Source: Sandaracinobacteroides sp041675905
Lineage (GTDB): Bacteria > Pseudomonadota > Alphaproteobacteria > Sphingomonadales > Sphingomonadaceae
DNA: 64,000 nt
Direction: 5' to 3'
Assembly (NCBI GenBank): GCA_041675905.1
Contig: JBAYSX010000008.1
Location: 38,061-102,060 of the forward strand
Shown here: in pieces, positions 41,438 to 50,435 of the stretch
Layout of the letters: every line of letters begins with the position of its first letter
Numbering within the stretch: the stretch's first letter is position 1
Translations under genes and position numbers: made by a program
Notes under the pieces: generated by a model
Databases searched by the model: none
Told to the model about the DNA's origin: nothing
The model's input: the letters and a program-made list of their open reading frames with translations, nothing else

Positions 41438-43501
41438 ATGCGACCGGACGCGCTCAACCCCCTGTTTGCCGAAGTGACGGTGCTGCCCGGCGTTGGCGCG
41501 GCGCTTGCCAGAACATTGGCGCGGCTCGATCTGTTGCGCGTGCGGGATTTGCTGTTCCATTTTCCCACCGGCTGGCGCTACACCCGCGCCGTTGCCAGCC
41601 TTGCGGATGCACGAGAGGGCGAGCGCGTATCCGTGCCGGTGCGGATCGTTGCGATGGAGCCCCGGCGGGGCCGCGCTCCGGCGCGGCTGATCGCCGACGA
41701 CGCTTCGGGCATCGGGCTGACGCTGGCGTTTTTCGGCCCGCAAGCAGACCGGATGGCGGCGCGCTGGCCGGTCGGCAGCGACTTGAGCGTCTCTGGCAGA
41801 CTGGAACTATTCTCCGGGCGGTTTCAGATGACGCACCCGGAAGCCGGCGGCGCGGTGGAGACGGAGCCTGTCTATTCGCTGACGCAGGGGCTCACCAGCC
41901 GGAAGCTCGCCAGCCTGATCGCTTCCGCGCAGGAACGGGTGCCGCAGCTGGCGGAGTGGATCGAGCCTTCGTTGCTGCAGCGGCGCGGCTGGGCATCCTT
42001 TGCCGACGCGCTGGCGCAGGTGCATGGAGACGCGGATTCGGCGCTGGCTCGGGATCGCCTCGCCTATGATGAATTGCTGGCCGGGCAACTCGCCTGGGCC
42101 GCCGTGCGTGCGCGTCGCCGTCGCCAGCGCGGGCGGCCCTTGCAGGGGGACGGGCGGCTGGTGGAGGCGCTGCTTAAATCCCTGCCCTGGCCGTTGACGG
42201 GCTCACAGCGGCAGGTGCTGGCCGAAATCGCCGGCGACATGGCGCAGCCGGCGGCGATGTTACGCCTGTTGCAGGGCGATGTTGGCAGCGGCAAGACTTT
42301 GGTGGCGTTGCTCGCGCTGCTTGCGGCGGTGGAGGCCGGGGCGCAAGGGGCGCTGCTTGCGCCGACGGATCTGTTGGCGCGCCAGCATCTGGCGACCCTC
42401 GAACGGCTGCTGGGTGGTTTGCCGGTGAGGGTCGGGTTTCTGTCTGGCCGCGAAAAGGGCCGCGCGCGGGATAAGATACGGGCCGAACTGGCCGCGGGCG
42501 ACATCGATATTCTGGTCGGCACGCATGCGATCTTCCAGCAGGGCGTGGATTATCGCGACCTTGGCCTTGCCGTGATCGACGAACAGCATCGTTTCGGGGT
42601 GTCACAGCGGCTGATGCTGGCCGAGAAATCCGCCCGCCCGCCGCATTTGCTGGTAATGACGGCGACGCCTATTCCACGCACGCTGGCGCTCGCCAATTAT
42701 GGCGAAATGGATGTTTCCCGCCTGACCGAACGCCCGCCGGGGCGGCAGCCGGTCGATACCCGCGTGATTGCGTTATCGCGGGTCGACGAGGTGGTGGACG
42801 GTATCGCCCGCCATATCGCTTCGGGTGCGCAGGTCTATTGGGTTTGCCCGCTGCTGGAAGCCGGCGCGGATGACCCGGAAGCCGATCCGGACGCGCCGAC
42901 CCCCGCCATCGTGCGCGCCGAAATGCTGCGCCGGCGCTTTGGCGAGGCGGTGGCCCTGGTGCATGGCAAGCTGGCCGGGCCGGCGCGCGATGCGGAAATG
43001 GAGCGGTTCCAGCGCGGTGACGCCAAATTGCTGGTGGCGACGACGGTGATCGAGGTGGGCGTCGATGTGCCGAACGCCAGCCTGATGGTGATCGAATCGG
43101 CTGAACGCTTTGGCCTCGCGCAATTGCACCAGTTACGCGGTCGGGTAGGGCGGGGCACGGCGCGTTCCACCTGTATCCTGCTGCGGGCTGAGGAATTGAC
43201 GGAATCTGCCGCCAAACGCTTGCGGATGATGCGGGCCAGCGAAGACGGCTTTGCCATTGCCGAGGCCGATCTGGAATTGCGGGGCGCGGGCGAACTACTC
43301 GGTACGCGCCAGTCCGGCGATCAGGGCTGGCGCATCGCCACCGACGATCAGGCGGCGCGGTTGCTGGCCACGGCGGACGCTGATGCGCGCATGCTGATCG
43401 ACAGCGCTGACGGACTGGACAGCGAACGCGGCCAGGCGGCGCGGCTGCTATTATATCTGTTCGAGAAGGACGCGGCGGTAGCGACGTTACGCGGGGGATA
43501 A
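41438..43501 (+). CDS. recG: ATP-dependent DNA helicase RecG
   Basis: A 687-residue helicase, close to the 693 of E. coli. An N-terminal wedge/OB domain (about 60-160) is followed by helicase domains with Walker A GDVGSGKTL, VIDEQHRFGV (motif II), TATPIPRTLA (motif III) and QLRGRVGRG (motif VI), then the C-terminal FAIAEADLELRGAGELLGTRQSG block unique to RecG. It regresses stalled forks and processes branched DNA. Divergent from sdhE-mfd, so three DNA- or energy-related genes sit together. No clear binding site before the ATG. Confidence 0.96.
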   Translation: MRPDALNPLFAEVTVLPGVGAALARTLARLDLLRVRDLLFHFPTGWRYTRAVASLADAREGERVSVPVRIVAMEPRRGRAPARLIADDASGIGLTLAFFGPQADRMAARWPVGSDLSVSGRLELFSGRFQMTHPEAGGAVETEPVYSLTQGLTSRKLASLIASAQERVPQLAEWIEPSLLQRRGWASFADALAQVHGDADSALARDRLAYDELLAGQLAWAAVRARRRRQRGRPLQGDGRLVEALLKSLPWPLTGSQRQVLAEIAGDMAQPAAMLRLLQGDVGSGKTLVALLALLAAVEAGAQGALLAPTDLLARQHLATLERLLGGLPVRVGFLSGREKGRARDKIRAELAAGDIDILVGTHAIFQQGVDYRDLGLAVIDEQHRFGVSQRLMLAEKSARPPHLLVMTATPIPRTLALANYGEMDVSRLTERPPGRQPVDTRVIALSRVDEVVDGIARHIASGAQVYWVCPLLEAGADDPEADPDAPTPAIVRAEMLRRRFGEAVALVHGKLAGPARDAEMERFQRGDAKLLVATTVIEVGVDVPNASLMVIESAERFGLAQLHQLRGRVGRGTARSTCILLRAEELTESAAKRLRMMRASEDGFAIAEADLELRGAGELLGTRQSGDQGWRIATDDQAARLLATADADARMLIDSADGLDSERGQAARLLLYLFEKDAAVATLRGG

Positions 43502-43541
43502 TGGTTGGCAGCGCCCGCTCACAGGTTTAGGGGCATGCAGT

Positions 43542-43973
43542 ATGCGCATATGGGCCGTGATATTGCTGCTGCTGGGAGCGCTCGCCCCGGCGCACGCCGA
43601 AGAAGTCGCCGAACAACGGCTGGAAGCGGCGATCGCCGCCTTTCAATCCGGCGATTATGCGGTCGCAAACAGCCTGCTGCGCGAACTGGCCGAGCGCGAA
43701 ATTCCGGCGGCGGAAACCCTGCTTGGCACCATGGCCGCCAATGGCGAGGGCAGCGCGCAAAATCATGCAGTGGCGGCGGGCTGGTTTTTGCGCGCGTCGC
43801 GGCGCGGCTATGCTCCGGCACAACTGGCGCTGGCCCTGGCTTTCGCCCAGGGCCGTGGGGTCAAACGCAGCGATGAACGCGCCCTGTCTCTGGCGCGTGC
43901 GGCGGCTCGGGGCCAGCAACCCGGGGCCGCCGAACTGATCGAACAATTAACGGGCACGCCGGCGCAACCGTAA
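43542..43973 (+). CDS. small exported Sel1-repeat protein
   Basis: A 143-residue protein with a signal peptide ending PAHAEE (near 20) and then TPR/Sel1-like repeats (AETLLGTMAANGEGSAQNHAVAAGWFLRAS, AQLALALAFAQGRGVKRSDERAL), each about 36 residues with the typical G-G-V spacing. Such periplasmic proteins act as adaptors in cell-envelope or stress pathways; the partner is unknown. It lies 40 bp after recG and may be co-transcribed with it. Confidence 0.82.
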   Translation: MRIWAVILLLLGALAPAHAEEVAEQRLEAAIAAFQSGDYAVANSLLRELAEREIPAAETLLGTMAANGEGSAQNHAVAAGWFLRASRRGYAPAQLALALAFAQGRGVKRSDERALSLARAAARGQQPGAAELIEQLTGTPAQP

Positions 43974-44065
43974 AAATCTCCGGTCGGTCTGCACGGGATT
44001 ACGCTGCACTGCCGCGTAGTCCTTTCTGATGCGCGCGCGATGCGGCCACCGTTCAGGAGATTTTT

Positions 44066-46708
44066 GTGATCAGAGCCTTGTTATTGTCGGGTGTTTTTCA
44101 GGCATGCGCGCTGTCCGCGACAATTGCGGTGGCGCAGCAGGCGGATACGCCCGCGCCCGCCGACGATAGCTGGGACGAGCAAGGCGACACGATTGTGGTT
44201 TCGGCCGGTCGGCCAAAGGACGCGGTTCTCGGCGATATTCCTGTCGAGGTCAGCCTGTCGGCGGGCGATGTTCGCAGCTATGGCGTCAGCACCGTCAGCG
44301 AATTATTGACCGAACTCGCGCCGCAAACCACCACGGGCGGCGGCGGCACCAGTCCCGTGATTCTGCTGGGTGGCCGGCGCATTTCCAGCTTTCGCGAAGT
44401 CCGCAGTATCCCGACCGAAGCTATCGCCCGCGTCGATGTGTTGCCACCCGAAGCGGCGCTGCGCTACGGCTATCGCAATGACCAGAAGGTTGTGAACATT
44501 GTTCTGCGGGACAATTTTCGGTCCGTTACGGTGGAACTGGATGGACGCCTGCCGACCGCGGGCGGGCGCAGCACCGTGGACATTGATGCCGGCCTGTTAC
44601 ATCTGACGCCGGGCGGGCGGTTGAATCTCGATCTGAGCTATGAACGCAGTTCGGCGCTGCTCGAAAGCGAGCGCGACCTGACCGGTCGCACCACGCGCCG
44701 GCCTTACGCCCCCGGCGGCAATATCGGCGCACCTGATTTCGGCGATCCGATTGATCCGGCGTGGGGCGACGCGCCCGTTGCCGCCGTGCCCGCCTCCGCC
44801 ATCGCCGGCGCCATGCCCGAACTCGCGGACTTCGGCGCCACCCCGAACAGCAGCGACCAGCGCCCGTATCGCACGCTGTTGCCGGAAGCGGAGAGTTTCG
44901 ACGCCAACGCTGTCTATGCAACGACATTATTCGACGATCGGGTGGAGGCCACGGTGAATGCCGGCCTCGCCATTAACCACACGACATCGCGCCAGGGCCT
45001 TGCCGAAGCAGAATTTTTACTGCCGGCGTCCTCCCCCTGGTCGCCCTTTGGCCGCGATGTGACGCTGTATCGGCATCTCGAGGAATTTGGTCCACTGATT
45101 CAGGAAAATAAATCGACGGATATCCATGTCGGGTTGAATCTCGGCGGCGATATTTCCGGCTGGCGCTGGTCTTTCACGAGCAATTATGACCGGGCTCTGG
45201 CCACCACACGCACGCCCACCGGCCCGGTGTTGTCGGAAGTGGAGGCGCTGATCGCTGGCGGGGAACCGGGCTTCAATCCTTATGCGCCGCTGGGCGAGGA
45301 ACTGATCGCACTGACCGCGATCGACCGCTCCCGCTCGCTCAGCAACAGCGGCGATGTGCAACTGGTCGCCAGCGGGCCGTTGGTCACCTTGCCTGCAGGC
45401 GAGGTGACGACGAGCGTGACGGCCCGGGCGGCCATGCTGGATCTGGATTCTACCTCCCGCCGCGACGGGCGGGTAGCGATCGCGGATCTCTCCCGCGATA
45501 CCCTTTCCGGCCAGGCCAGCATCGATGTGCCGTTAACCAGCCGCCGTCGGGATTTCGTGCGGTTCGCGGGCGATCTGTCGGCGAACTTCAATGTGGCTTT
45601 CGATGATCTGTCGGATTTCGGCACGTTGCGCACGCTGGGCTATGGCGCGAACTGGAAGCCGATACCGTTACTCAGTTTTATCGGCTCCGTGTCGCATACG
45701 GAAAGCGCGCCATCGATCCAGCAATTGGGTAATCCGCTTGTCACCACTACGGGCGTGCGCGTGTTCGATTATGTGCGCGGCGAGACCGTGGATATCAGCC
45801 GTATTTCGGGCGGCAATCCGGCGCTGCTGGCCGATGACCGTCGCATCATAAAACTCGGAGCGAATCTGCAACCATTCCCGGACCTTAATCTGACTTTGGT
45901 GGCGGATTATCAGAACACCCGTTTTGAAAACCCGATCATGGCCTTTCCGACAGCGACGGCCGCTATAGAGGCGGCGTTTCCCGAGCGTTTCACGCGGGAT
46001 GCAACCGGAAATCTGCTGGCAATCGATTCCCGGCCCATCAATTTTTCACGGCGGGATCAGGAGAATATCCGCTGGGGCCTGTATTTTTCCCATCAGATAC
46101 GTTCCGCCGCGGCACGTGAGAGCCGCGATGGCGCGCGGGAAAATGCGCAGGCGTCGGGCGGCGGGCGCGGTTTCAGTCGCGGGCGGGGAAGGGGCGGCAC
46201 ACGGCTCTACCTGTCCGCCTATCATAACTGGTATCTGCAAGACCGTATCTTGATGCACGCCGGTGGGCCGGAACTCGATTTGTTGCGCGGAGACGCGATC
46301 GGATCAAGCGGCGGGCAGCCGCGCCACAAAGTAGAAATACGCACCGGCATCATGCATAACGGCCTTGGCGCCCGGTTATCGGGCAATTGGCAGGCGGCGA
46401 CGACGGTCGTGGGGGGCAGCGGCGGCGCGAGCCGCGAACTACGTTTTTCTGACCTCGCCACCTTCGATCTGCGTCTGTATGCGGATCTGGGTTCGCGGCG
46501 TGAGCTCGTGCGGAAAATGCCATTCCTGCGCGGAACGCGGATTTCTGTAAGTGTGGATAATATCTTTAACCAGCGTATGTCTGTACGCGACGCCGCCGGC
46601 AATGTGCCGATCAGCTATCAGCCGGCCTATCTGGATCCACTGGGCCGCTCGGTGCATGTCAGCATCCGCAAGATGTTCGCGCCCCGCCCCGTGGCGCGAA
46701 GCCGGTAA
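44066..46708 (+). CDS. TonB-dependent receptor with RG-rich insertion
   Basis: An 880-residue outer-membrane receptor starting at GTG 44066 (AGGAG upstream), signal peptide ending AVAQQ. The plug is atypical: ILLGGRRISSFREVRSIPTEAIARVDVLPPEAALRYGY replaces the usual RG-GTLFG block, and barrel strands follow to VHVSIRKMFA near the C terminus. A Gly/Arg-rich segment (about 692-712, SGGGRGFSRGRGRGG) precedes strands near the end, probably an extracellular or periplasmic loop. No TonB-box consensus is obvious. No catabolic genes are adjacent, so the ligand is unknown. A perfect terminator follows. Confidence 0.87.
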   Translation: MIRALLLSGVFQACALSATIAVAQQADTPAPADDSWDEQGDTIVVSAGRPKDAVLGDIPVEVSLSAGDVRSYGVSTVSELLTELAPQTTTGGGGTSPVILLGGRRISSFREVRSIPTEAIARVDVLPPEAALRYGYRNDQKVVNIVLRDNFRSVTVELDGRLPTAGGRSTVDIDAGLLHLTPGGRLNLDLSYERSSALLESERDLTGRTTRRPYAPGGNIGAPDFGDPIDPAWGDAPVAAVPASAIAGAMPELADFGATPNSSDQRPYRTLLPEAESFDANAVYATTLFDDRVEATVNAGLAINHTTSRQGLAEAEFLLPASSPWSPFGRDVTLYRHLEEFGPLIQENKSTDIHVGLNLGGDISGWRWSFTSNYDRALATTRTPTGPVLSEVEALIAGGEPGFNPYAPLGEELIALTAIDRSRSLSNSGDVQLVASGPLVTLPAGEVTTSVTARAAMLDLDSTSRRDGRVAIADLSRDTLSGQASIDVPLTSRRRDFVRFAGDLSANFNVAFDDLSDFGTLRTLGYGANWKPIPLLSFIGSVSHTESAPSIQQLGNPLVTTTGVRVFDYVRGETVDISRISGGNPALLADDRRIIKLGANLQPFPDLNLTLVADYQNTRFENPIMAFPTATAAIEAAFPERFTRDATGNLLAIDSRPINFSRRDQENIRWGLYFSHQIRSAAARESRDGARENAQASGGGRGFSRGRGRGGTRLYLSAYHNWYLQDRILMHAGGPELDLLRGDAIGSSGGQPRHKVEIRTGIMHNGLGARLSGNWQAATTVVGGSGGASRELRFSDLATFDLRLYADLGSRRELVRKMPFLRGTRISVSVDNIFNQRMSVRDAAGNVPISYQPAYLDPLGRSVHVSIRKMFAPRPVARSR

Positions 46709-46714
46709 AACTAT

Positions 46715-46744
46715 GGGCCGGTCCCGCATCGACGGGACCGGCCC
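46715..46744. terminator. bidirectional hairpin terminator
   Basis: Perfect 12-bp stem, GGGCCGGTCCCG, loop CATCGA, and complement, in the 43-bp gap between convergent receptor and CsgG-like genes. Confidence 0.85.
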
Positions 46745-46751
46745 GAAAGGA

Positions 46752-47552
46752 CTATTCTGCGACGGGCGCTGCCGCGCTGGCGTCTTCGGGCAGACCACCC
46801 AGTTCACCGACCAGCTGCGTATAGGCATCCAGGTACGCCAGCACGATCACCTGGCCGATTTCGGTGTTTTCATAGCTGCCGCCACCGACTGCGGCAAAGC
46901 CGCCACCCAGAAAACCGCCGCCGCCGCCACCGAAACCGATATCGCGCTTCCGGGCGAAGCCTTCGGTCATTCTTTCCTGTTCGGTGGTGCGTGCATTCAC
47001 CAGTGTCAGCAGCACATTGGCTTCTTTTTTCTTCACATTGACGCCGCCGACCAGTGCGCCGACGCCGCCACCCAGCAGACCACCGAGCGCGCCGCCAATA
47101 CCGCCACCGCCGGAATTGTTGTTGCGCGTGATAAGATCAGGAACGATGAAGTAATCGGCGGCCTTTACCTGTGCCTTGCCAATATTGGATCCGCGCTGCA
47201 ACTCACCCGAATCTGCCAGCGCCCGTTCAATGGCACGGCTGTTCAACCCCTTGCCACGATCGACAAGGCCAAAGCAGCCGGATTTCATCACGAATAATTT
47301 GATGATGGCTTCCGGTGAATTAAGCCCAAGCGGCGTCCACCAGTGATGATCCGGCTCGACAACCGCAATCGTGCCCAGACGCTTGGTGCAGCGCGGGATC
47401 TCCTGGGTTTTTTGCGCCTGCTGCTTGCGCGCCGACGATTGCGCCATTGCCGGTGTCACGCCCAACGATGCGACGATCCCTGCTGCCAGCAGTTTGGCCA
47501 ACAGGCCGCGCATGGTGGACTTCTGCGATTTCTTCTCAGTCATGAACTGCAT
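46752..47552 (-). CDS. CsgG/HfaB-like exported protein with glycine zipper
   Basis: A 266-residue protein with a signal peptide (near AMAQ, about 37) and no lipobox Cys, unlike classical CsgG. The CsgG-like core is visible in LFVMKSGCFGLVDRGKGLNSRAIERALADSGEL. A long Gly-rich stretch (about 150-178, GGALGGLLGGGVGALVGG) and a second one (GFGGGGGGFLGGGFAAVGG) could span a membrane as glycine zippers. CsgG proteins form outer-membrane secretion pores, but no curli or holdfast genes are nearby. The ATG at 47552 is chosen for GGAAGGGG upstream. Function is uncertain: assembly or anchoring at the envelope. Confidence 0.75.
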   Translation of the reverse strand: MQFMTEKKSQKSTMRGLLAKLLAAGIVASLGVTPAMAQSSARKQQAQKTQEIPRCTKRLGTIAVVEPDHHWWTPLGLNSPEAIIKLFVMKSGCFGLVDRGKGLNSRAIERALADSGELQRGSNIGKAQVKAADYFIVPDLITRNNNSGGGGIGGALGGLLGGGVGALVGGVNVKKKEANVLLTLVNARTTEQERMTEGFARKRDIGFGGGGGGFLGGGFAAVGGGSYENTEIGQVIVLAYLDAYTQLVGELGGLPEDASAAAPVAE

Positions 47553-47631
47553 TTTTGCCCCTTCCAAAACTGCGAAAATTAATGTCCCAAACGCAAGCAA
47601 TGCGCAACCGGATCGTGCAGGTGATGCAAGA

Positions 47632-48453
47632 TCAGTTTAACAGATCGGTAAAGCTGATCTGTTTATCGTACAGCGCGCGTACGACCAGTTCGGTGCGGCT
47701 GGCCACATCATAGCGGGCTTTCGCTTGTTCGAGATACTTATGAACGGTCGCCGGTGACAGGCCCAGAAGCTGGCCGGAAACCCAGTCACTTTTCCCGCGC
47801 GCGGCCAGAATGACGCATTGTAACTGGCGGGGGGTGAGGCGAAGGGCTGGATGCTCGCGCTGTTTATCGAGGCGATTAAGCGCGTCGGCGGCGTGAACCG
47901 CCAGATATTGCAGTGCGGGCAGTCCGGTTTCAGGCAGTGTCCGGTCTGCGGAGATGGAGAAGTTGCAAAACCCGCTCCACGCGCCTGGAATATGCCAGGG
48001 GATCACCCAGCCATCCGCTGCGCCGAAACGGGCCATTTCTGCGCGAAATTCCTTCATGGCCTGTGTCACCGCCGGGGCCTCGCGCCATGAGAACGGGGTA
48101 GCGCGACCCTGGCTCATCGTAGCGAACGGGTCAGCACGCCACGATTTTTTAACGATGTAATCTTGCAGGAAAGGCTCTGGCAAATCCCCGATAAGGGTTG
48201 GCTCGGCGGAGAGATCGGCGACCGAAAATCTGCATAGATGGAAATTGTCAAAGCCATAGTGGCGGGCAATGCCATGCAGGCATTCCTGTATCGCGAACTG
48301 TGAATTCGCACCCGACAGACGATTCAGAAACGGATGTAGTTCCCCCGGATCACTGCCTTCGGCCCGGGCCCGTTTTTGCGGTGCACCCTGGCGCTGTGGC
48401 GGCGTGATACTGCGCTTCGGCAGTGGCCGGCCTCTCACGAGGATATTTTGCAT
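47632..48453 (-). CDS. LuxR-type regulator with autoinducer-binding domain (solo)
   Basis: A 273-residue regulator. A basic N terminus is followed by an autoinducer-binding domain (about 50-190) in which the TraR positions read Phe (for Trp57), Tyr61, Asp70-Pro71 (DPF) and Trp85 (FSW), so most acyl-homoserine-lactone contacts are kept. The C-terminal LuxR HTH is LTPRQLQCVILAARGKSDW and LSPATVHKYLEQAKARYDV. No luxI lies in the window, so it is a candidate solo that senses another cell's signal. The ATG at 48453 has GGGAGGG upstream; the 27 further upstream codons are unlikely. Confidence 0.88.
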   Translation of the reverse strand: MQNILVRGRPLPKRSITPPQRQGAPQKRARAEGSDPGELHPFLNRLSGANSQFAIQECLHGIARHYGFDNFHLCRFSVADLSAEPTLIGDLPEPFLQDYIVKKSWRADPFATMSQGRATPFSWREAPAVTQAMKEFRAEMARFGAADGWVIPWHIPGAWSGFCNFSISADRTLPETGLPALQYLAVHAADALNRLDKQREHPALRLTPRQLQCVILAARGKSDWVSGQLLGLSPATVHKYLEQAKARYDVASRTELVVRALYDKQISFTDLLN

Positions 48454-48540
48454 AACGCCCTCCCGTATGTCAGGATTTCGCTCGATCCCGATCACTTGCG
48501 GCTGATGGATAGCCGTCAGTGCCCGGGATTCCAAGCAAAT

Positions 48541-48560
48541 AGATTAATATCGGTTAATCT
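48541..48560. promoter_or_regulatory. 20-bp inverted repeat between luxR solo and msrA
   Basis: AGATTAA-N6-TTAATCT is a perfect 7-6-7 inverted repeat 19 nt before the msrA start and 88 nt upstream of the LuxR start. Size fits a dimeric regulator site such as a lux-type box. Confidence 0.45.
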
Positions 48561-48579
48561 TTAGCATCGGGATGATGAA

Positions 48580-49146
48580 ATGCCTGTGACAGAAACAGAG
48601 ACCCGCGACGTGTTCGACATCGCAACGCTTGCCGGCGGCTGCTTCTGGTGCACGGAAGCCGTTTTCGACCGCCTGCGCGGGGTGGAATCGGTGGAAAGCG
48701 GCTATACTGGCGGTGATATTTTCGATCCCGACTACGAGCAGGTATGCAGCGGCACTACCGGACATGCCGAAGCAATCCGGATCCGGTTCGACCCGGAGGT
48801 GATCAGCTATGACACGCTGCTGGAGATATTTTTCGCAACCCACGATCCAACGCAGTTGAACCGCCAGGGTAATGATGTCGGCACACAATATCGCTCCGCG
48901 ATCTTCCCGCATTCTCCGCAACAGGAAGCCGCCGCCCACGCCGCAAAAAGGCGCGCCGCAGCCGACTGGCCGGCCCCGATCGTCACCACCATTGAACCCG
49001 AAGGACCATGGTGGAAAGCTGAAGATGTGCATCAGCAATATTATGATCGGGTGGGCGACCGGAATCCTTATTGTTCGGTGATCATCACACCCAAGGTCCG
49101 CAAACTTATGGCGATGTATAAGGACCGGCTCAAACAGCCCGGATGA
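48580..49146 (+). CDS. msrA: peptide-methionine (S)-S-oxide reductase
   Basis: A 188-residue MsrA reducing methionine-S-sulfoxide in proteins with thioredoxin. The GGCFWCTEAVFDRL motif holds catalytic Cys21; the conserved YTGG, the Glu in the AEAIRIRFDP region, and the segment YDTLLEIFFATHDPTQLNRQGNDVGTQYRS are family-typical. The resolving Cys may be the one in NPYCSVII near 165. The gene is divergent from the LuxR solo, so quorum or redox signals might control it through the inverted repeat at 48541. Confidence 0.95.
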   Translation: MPVTETETRDVFDIATLAGGCFWCTEAVFDRLRGVESVESGYTGGDIFDPDYEQVCSGTTGHAEAIRIRFDPEVISYDTLLEIFFATHDPTQLNRQGNDVGTQYRSAIFPHSPQQEAAAHAAKRRAAADWPAPIVTTIEPEGPWWKAEDVHQQYYDRVGDRNPYCSVIITPKVRKLMAMYKDRLKQPG

Positions 49147-49155
49147 TCTGCCGGT

Positions 49156-49566
49156 TCACCGCCATGGCGCGCCAACTGTTTCGGCGATAACGCTGCTGGC
49201 AGTTTGCCAAAGCCGCTCCCGGATCGCGTGCGGCAGCATATCGGCCAGCAATCTGTGGGCGGCGGTCGGATTGTCCGCTTCGGCGTGATCGAACAATGCC
49301 ATCAGCGTAGCTTCGTCGGGCGAGGTAATGTTGGCGCATGGCGGGCAGGTGATGAAAGGTTCGGGCCAGGCAGTCACCGTCATTTCCATCAAAAGCAGGA
49401 AAGATGTGGTTGCCGGTCCTAGTAACAGGCCGACGGCCTGACGGGGATTGCGGCGTGACTGCGCGAACATCGTCCACAGGCGCGTTGCGCGCAACAGGCG
49501 TTCGCCGGTCCCGGTCCATATGGAGGCAGCGGGCGTTGCAAACATGGCGGGGTTCAGATTCGGCAT
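49156..49566 (-). CDS. conserved-looking hypothetical protein, 136 aa
   Basis: I do not recognise this 136-residue protein. It is mostly helical, starts MPNLNPAMFATPAAS, and has an RATRLWTMFAQSRRNPRQAVGLLLGPATTSFLLLMEM stretch and a CPPC dipeptide pair near the middle. No signal peptide or clear membrane helix is seen. The ATG at 49566 is chosen because CAGGAG lies 6 nt upstream; an ATG at 49572 would be too close to it. It is 62 bp downstream of the DUF815 ATPase gene, at the far end of the cytochrome-oxidase operon, and converges on msrA. Confidence 0.65.
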   Translation of the reverse strand: MPNLNPAMFATPAASIWTGTGERLLRATRLWTMFAQSRRNPRQAVGLLLGPATTSFLLLMEMTVTAWPEPFITCPPCANITSPDEATLMALFDHAEADNPTAAHRLLADMLPHAIRERLWQTASSVIAETVGAPWR

Positions 49567-49628
49567 GAGCATCTCCTGTCTGGAATGGAAGGATGCTATT
49601 GCGAACGAATTGCAATTACAAGGACAGA

Positions 49629-50432
49629 TCAGCCTGGGACAGAAGCTCGGGACAGAAACTCTGTCCGATAATGCCATGCGGTGCGCCCGGATCGCCCGCC
49701 ACGGGCCAGCGCAAACGCCAGTGCATCCTGCGGGTCGAACGGTGCGCCATCCAGATGTCGGCGCACCATCTCAAGATACTCATCCTGAGACGGAACATGA
49801 AAGCCGAGAATCATGCCGAACCGGTCCGCGAGCGCCAGTTGATCGTCGGCGGCATCGCGGGTATGGCGGGCGCCGCTTGCTTCGGTCACGTCGGGATCGC
49901 GCATCACCAGATGGCGATGATTGGACGTTACCGCCAATCGCACATTCGCCGGGCGTTCGGCGACGCCGCCATCCAGCAGCGAGCGCAACATGCGCACGCC
50001 GGGGTCCGCGCCGGTAAAGGCGAGATCGTCGACATAGACCAGGAAAGGGCGGGGCACATCGGCCAGCCGGTCGAATAATGCTGGCAGGGAGAGCAGCGCG
50101 TCGCCCGAGGTCTCGATCAGCGGCACATTGGCATGATGCCAGGCAACGCTGCGTACCAGAGCGGACTTGCCCGTGCCACGCGCGCCCCATAGGAGGATGT
50201 CATGCGCCGGAGCGCCAGCCGCGAGCGAGGACAGATTCTGGCAGAGGGCCGCTATCTGGTGATCGACGCCGACGAAACGCTCCAGTGGCAATGGTGTGGA
50301 CGCCCGCACCGGCAGGATCCGGCGCTGATCCCAGCGGAAGTGCATACCTTGCGCGGGATCGGCTTCGACAAGAGGTGGCGGCGCAAGGCGATCGAGCGCG
50401 TCGGCAATTCGGGTGAGCAGTTCTTCCGTCAT
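49629..50432 (-). CDS. DUF815 family AAA-type ATPase
   Basis: A 267-residue ATP-binding protein. Walker A is GARGTGKSALV (about 82-92), Walker B FLVYVDDLAF (about 130-140), followed by VRLAVTSNHRHLV with the sensor-1 Asn and the DRFGMILGFHVPSQDEYLEMV segment characteristic of DUF815. Members are thought to act as AAA chaperones, but no specific role is established. It starts 3 bp after the surf1 stop and so is probably read with the oxidase operon, although a link to oxidase assembly is only positional. Confidence 0.88.
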   Translation of the reverse strand: MTEELLTRIADALDRLAPPPLVEADPAQGMHFRWDQRRILPVRASTPLPLERFVGVDHQIAALCQNLSSLAAGAPAHDILLWGARGTGKSALVRSVAWHHANVPLIETSGDALLSLPALFDRLADVPRPFLVYVDDLAFTGADPGVRMLRSLLDGGVAERPANVRLAVTSNHRHLVMRDPDVTEASGARHTRDAADDQLALADRFGMILGFHVPSQDEYLEMVRRHLDGAPFDPQDALAFALARGGRSGRTAWHYRTEFLSRASVPG

Positions 50433-50435
50433 CGA

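Noticed and set aside
46752..47552. Curli secretion system
   Set aside because: Only a CsgG-like protein is present; no CsgA, B, E or F homologue and no lipobox.
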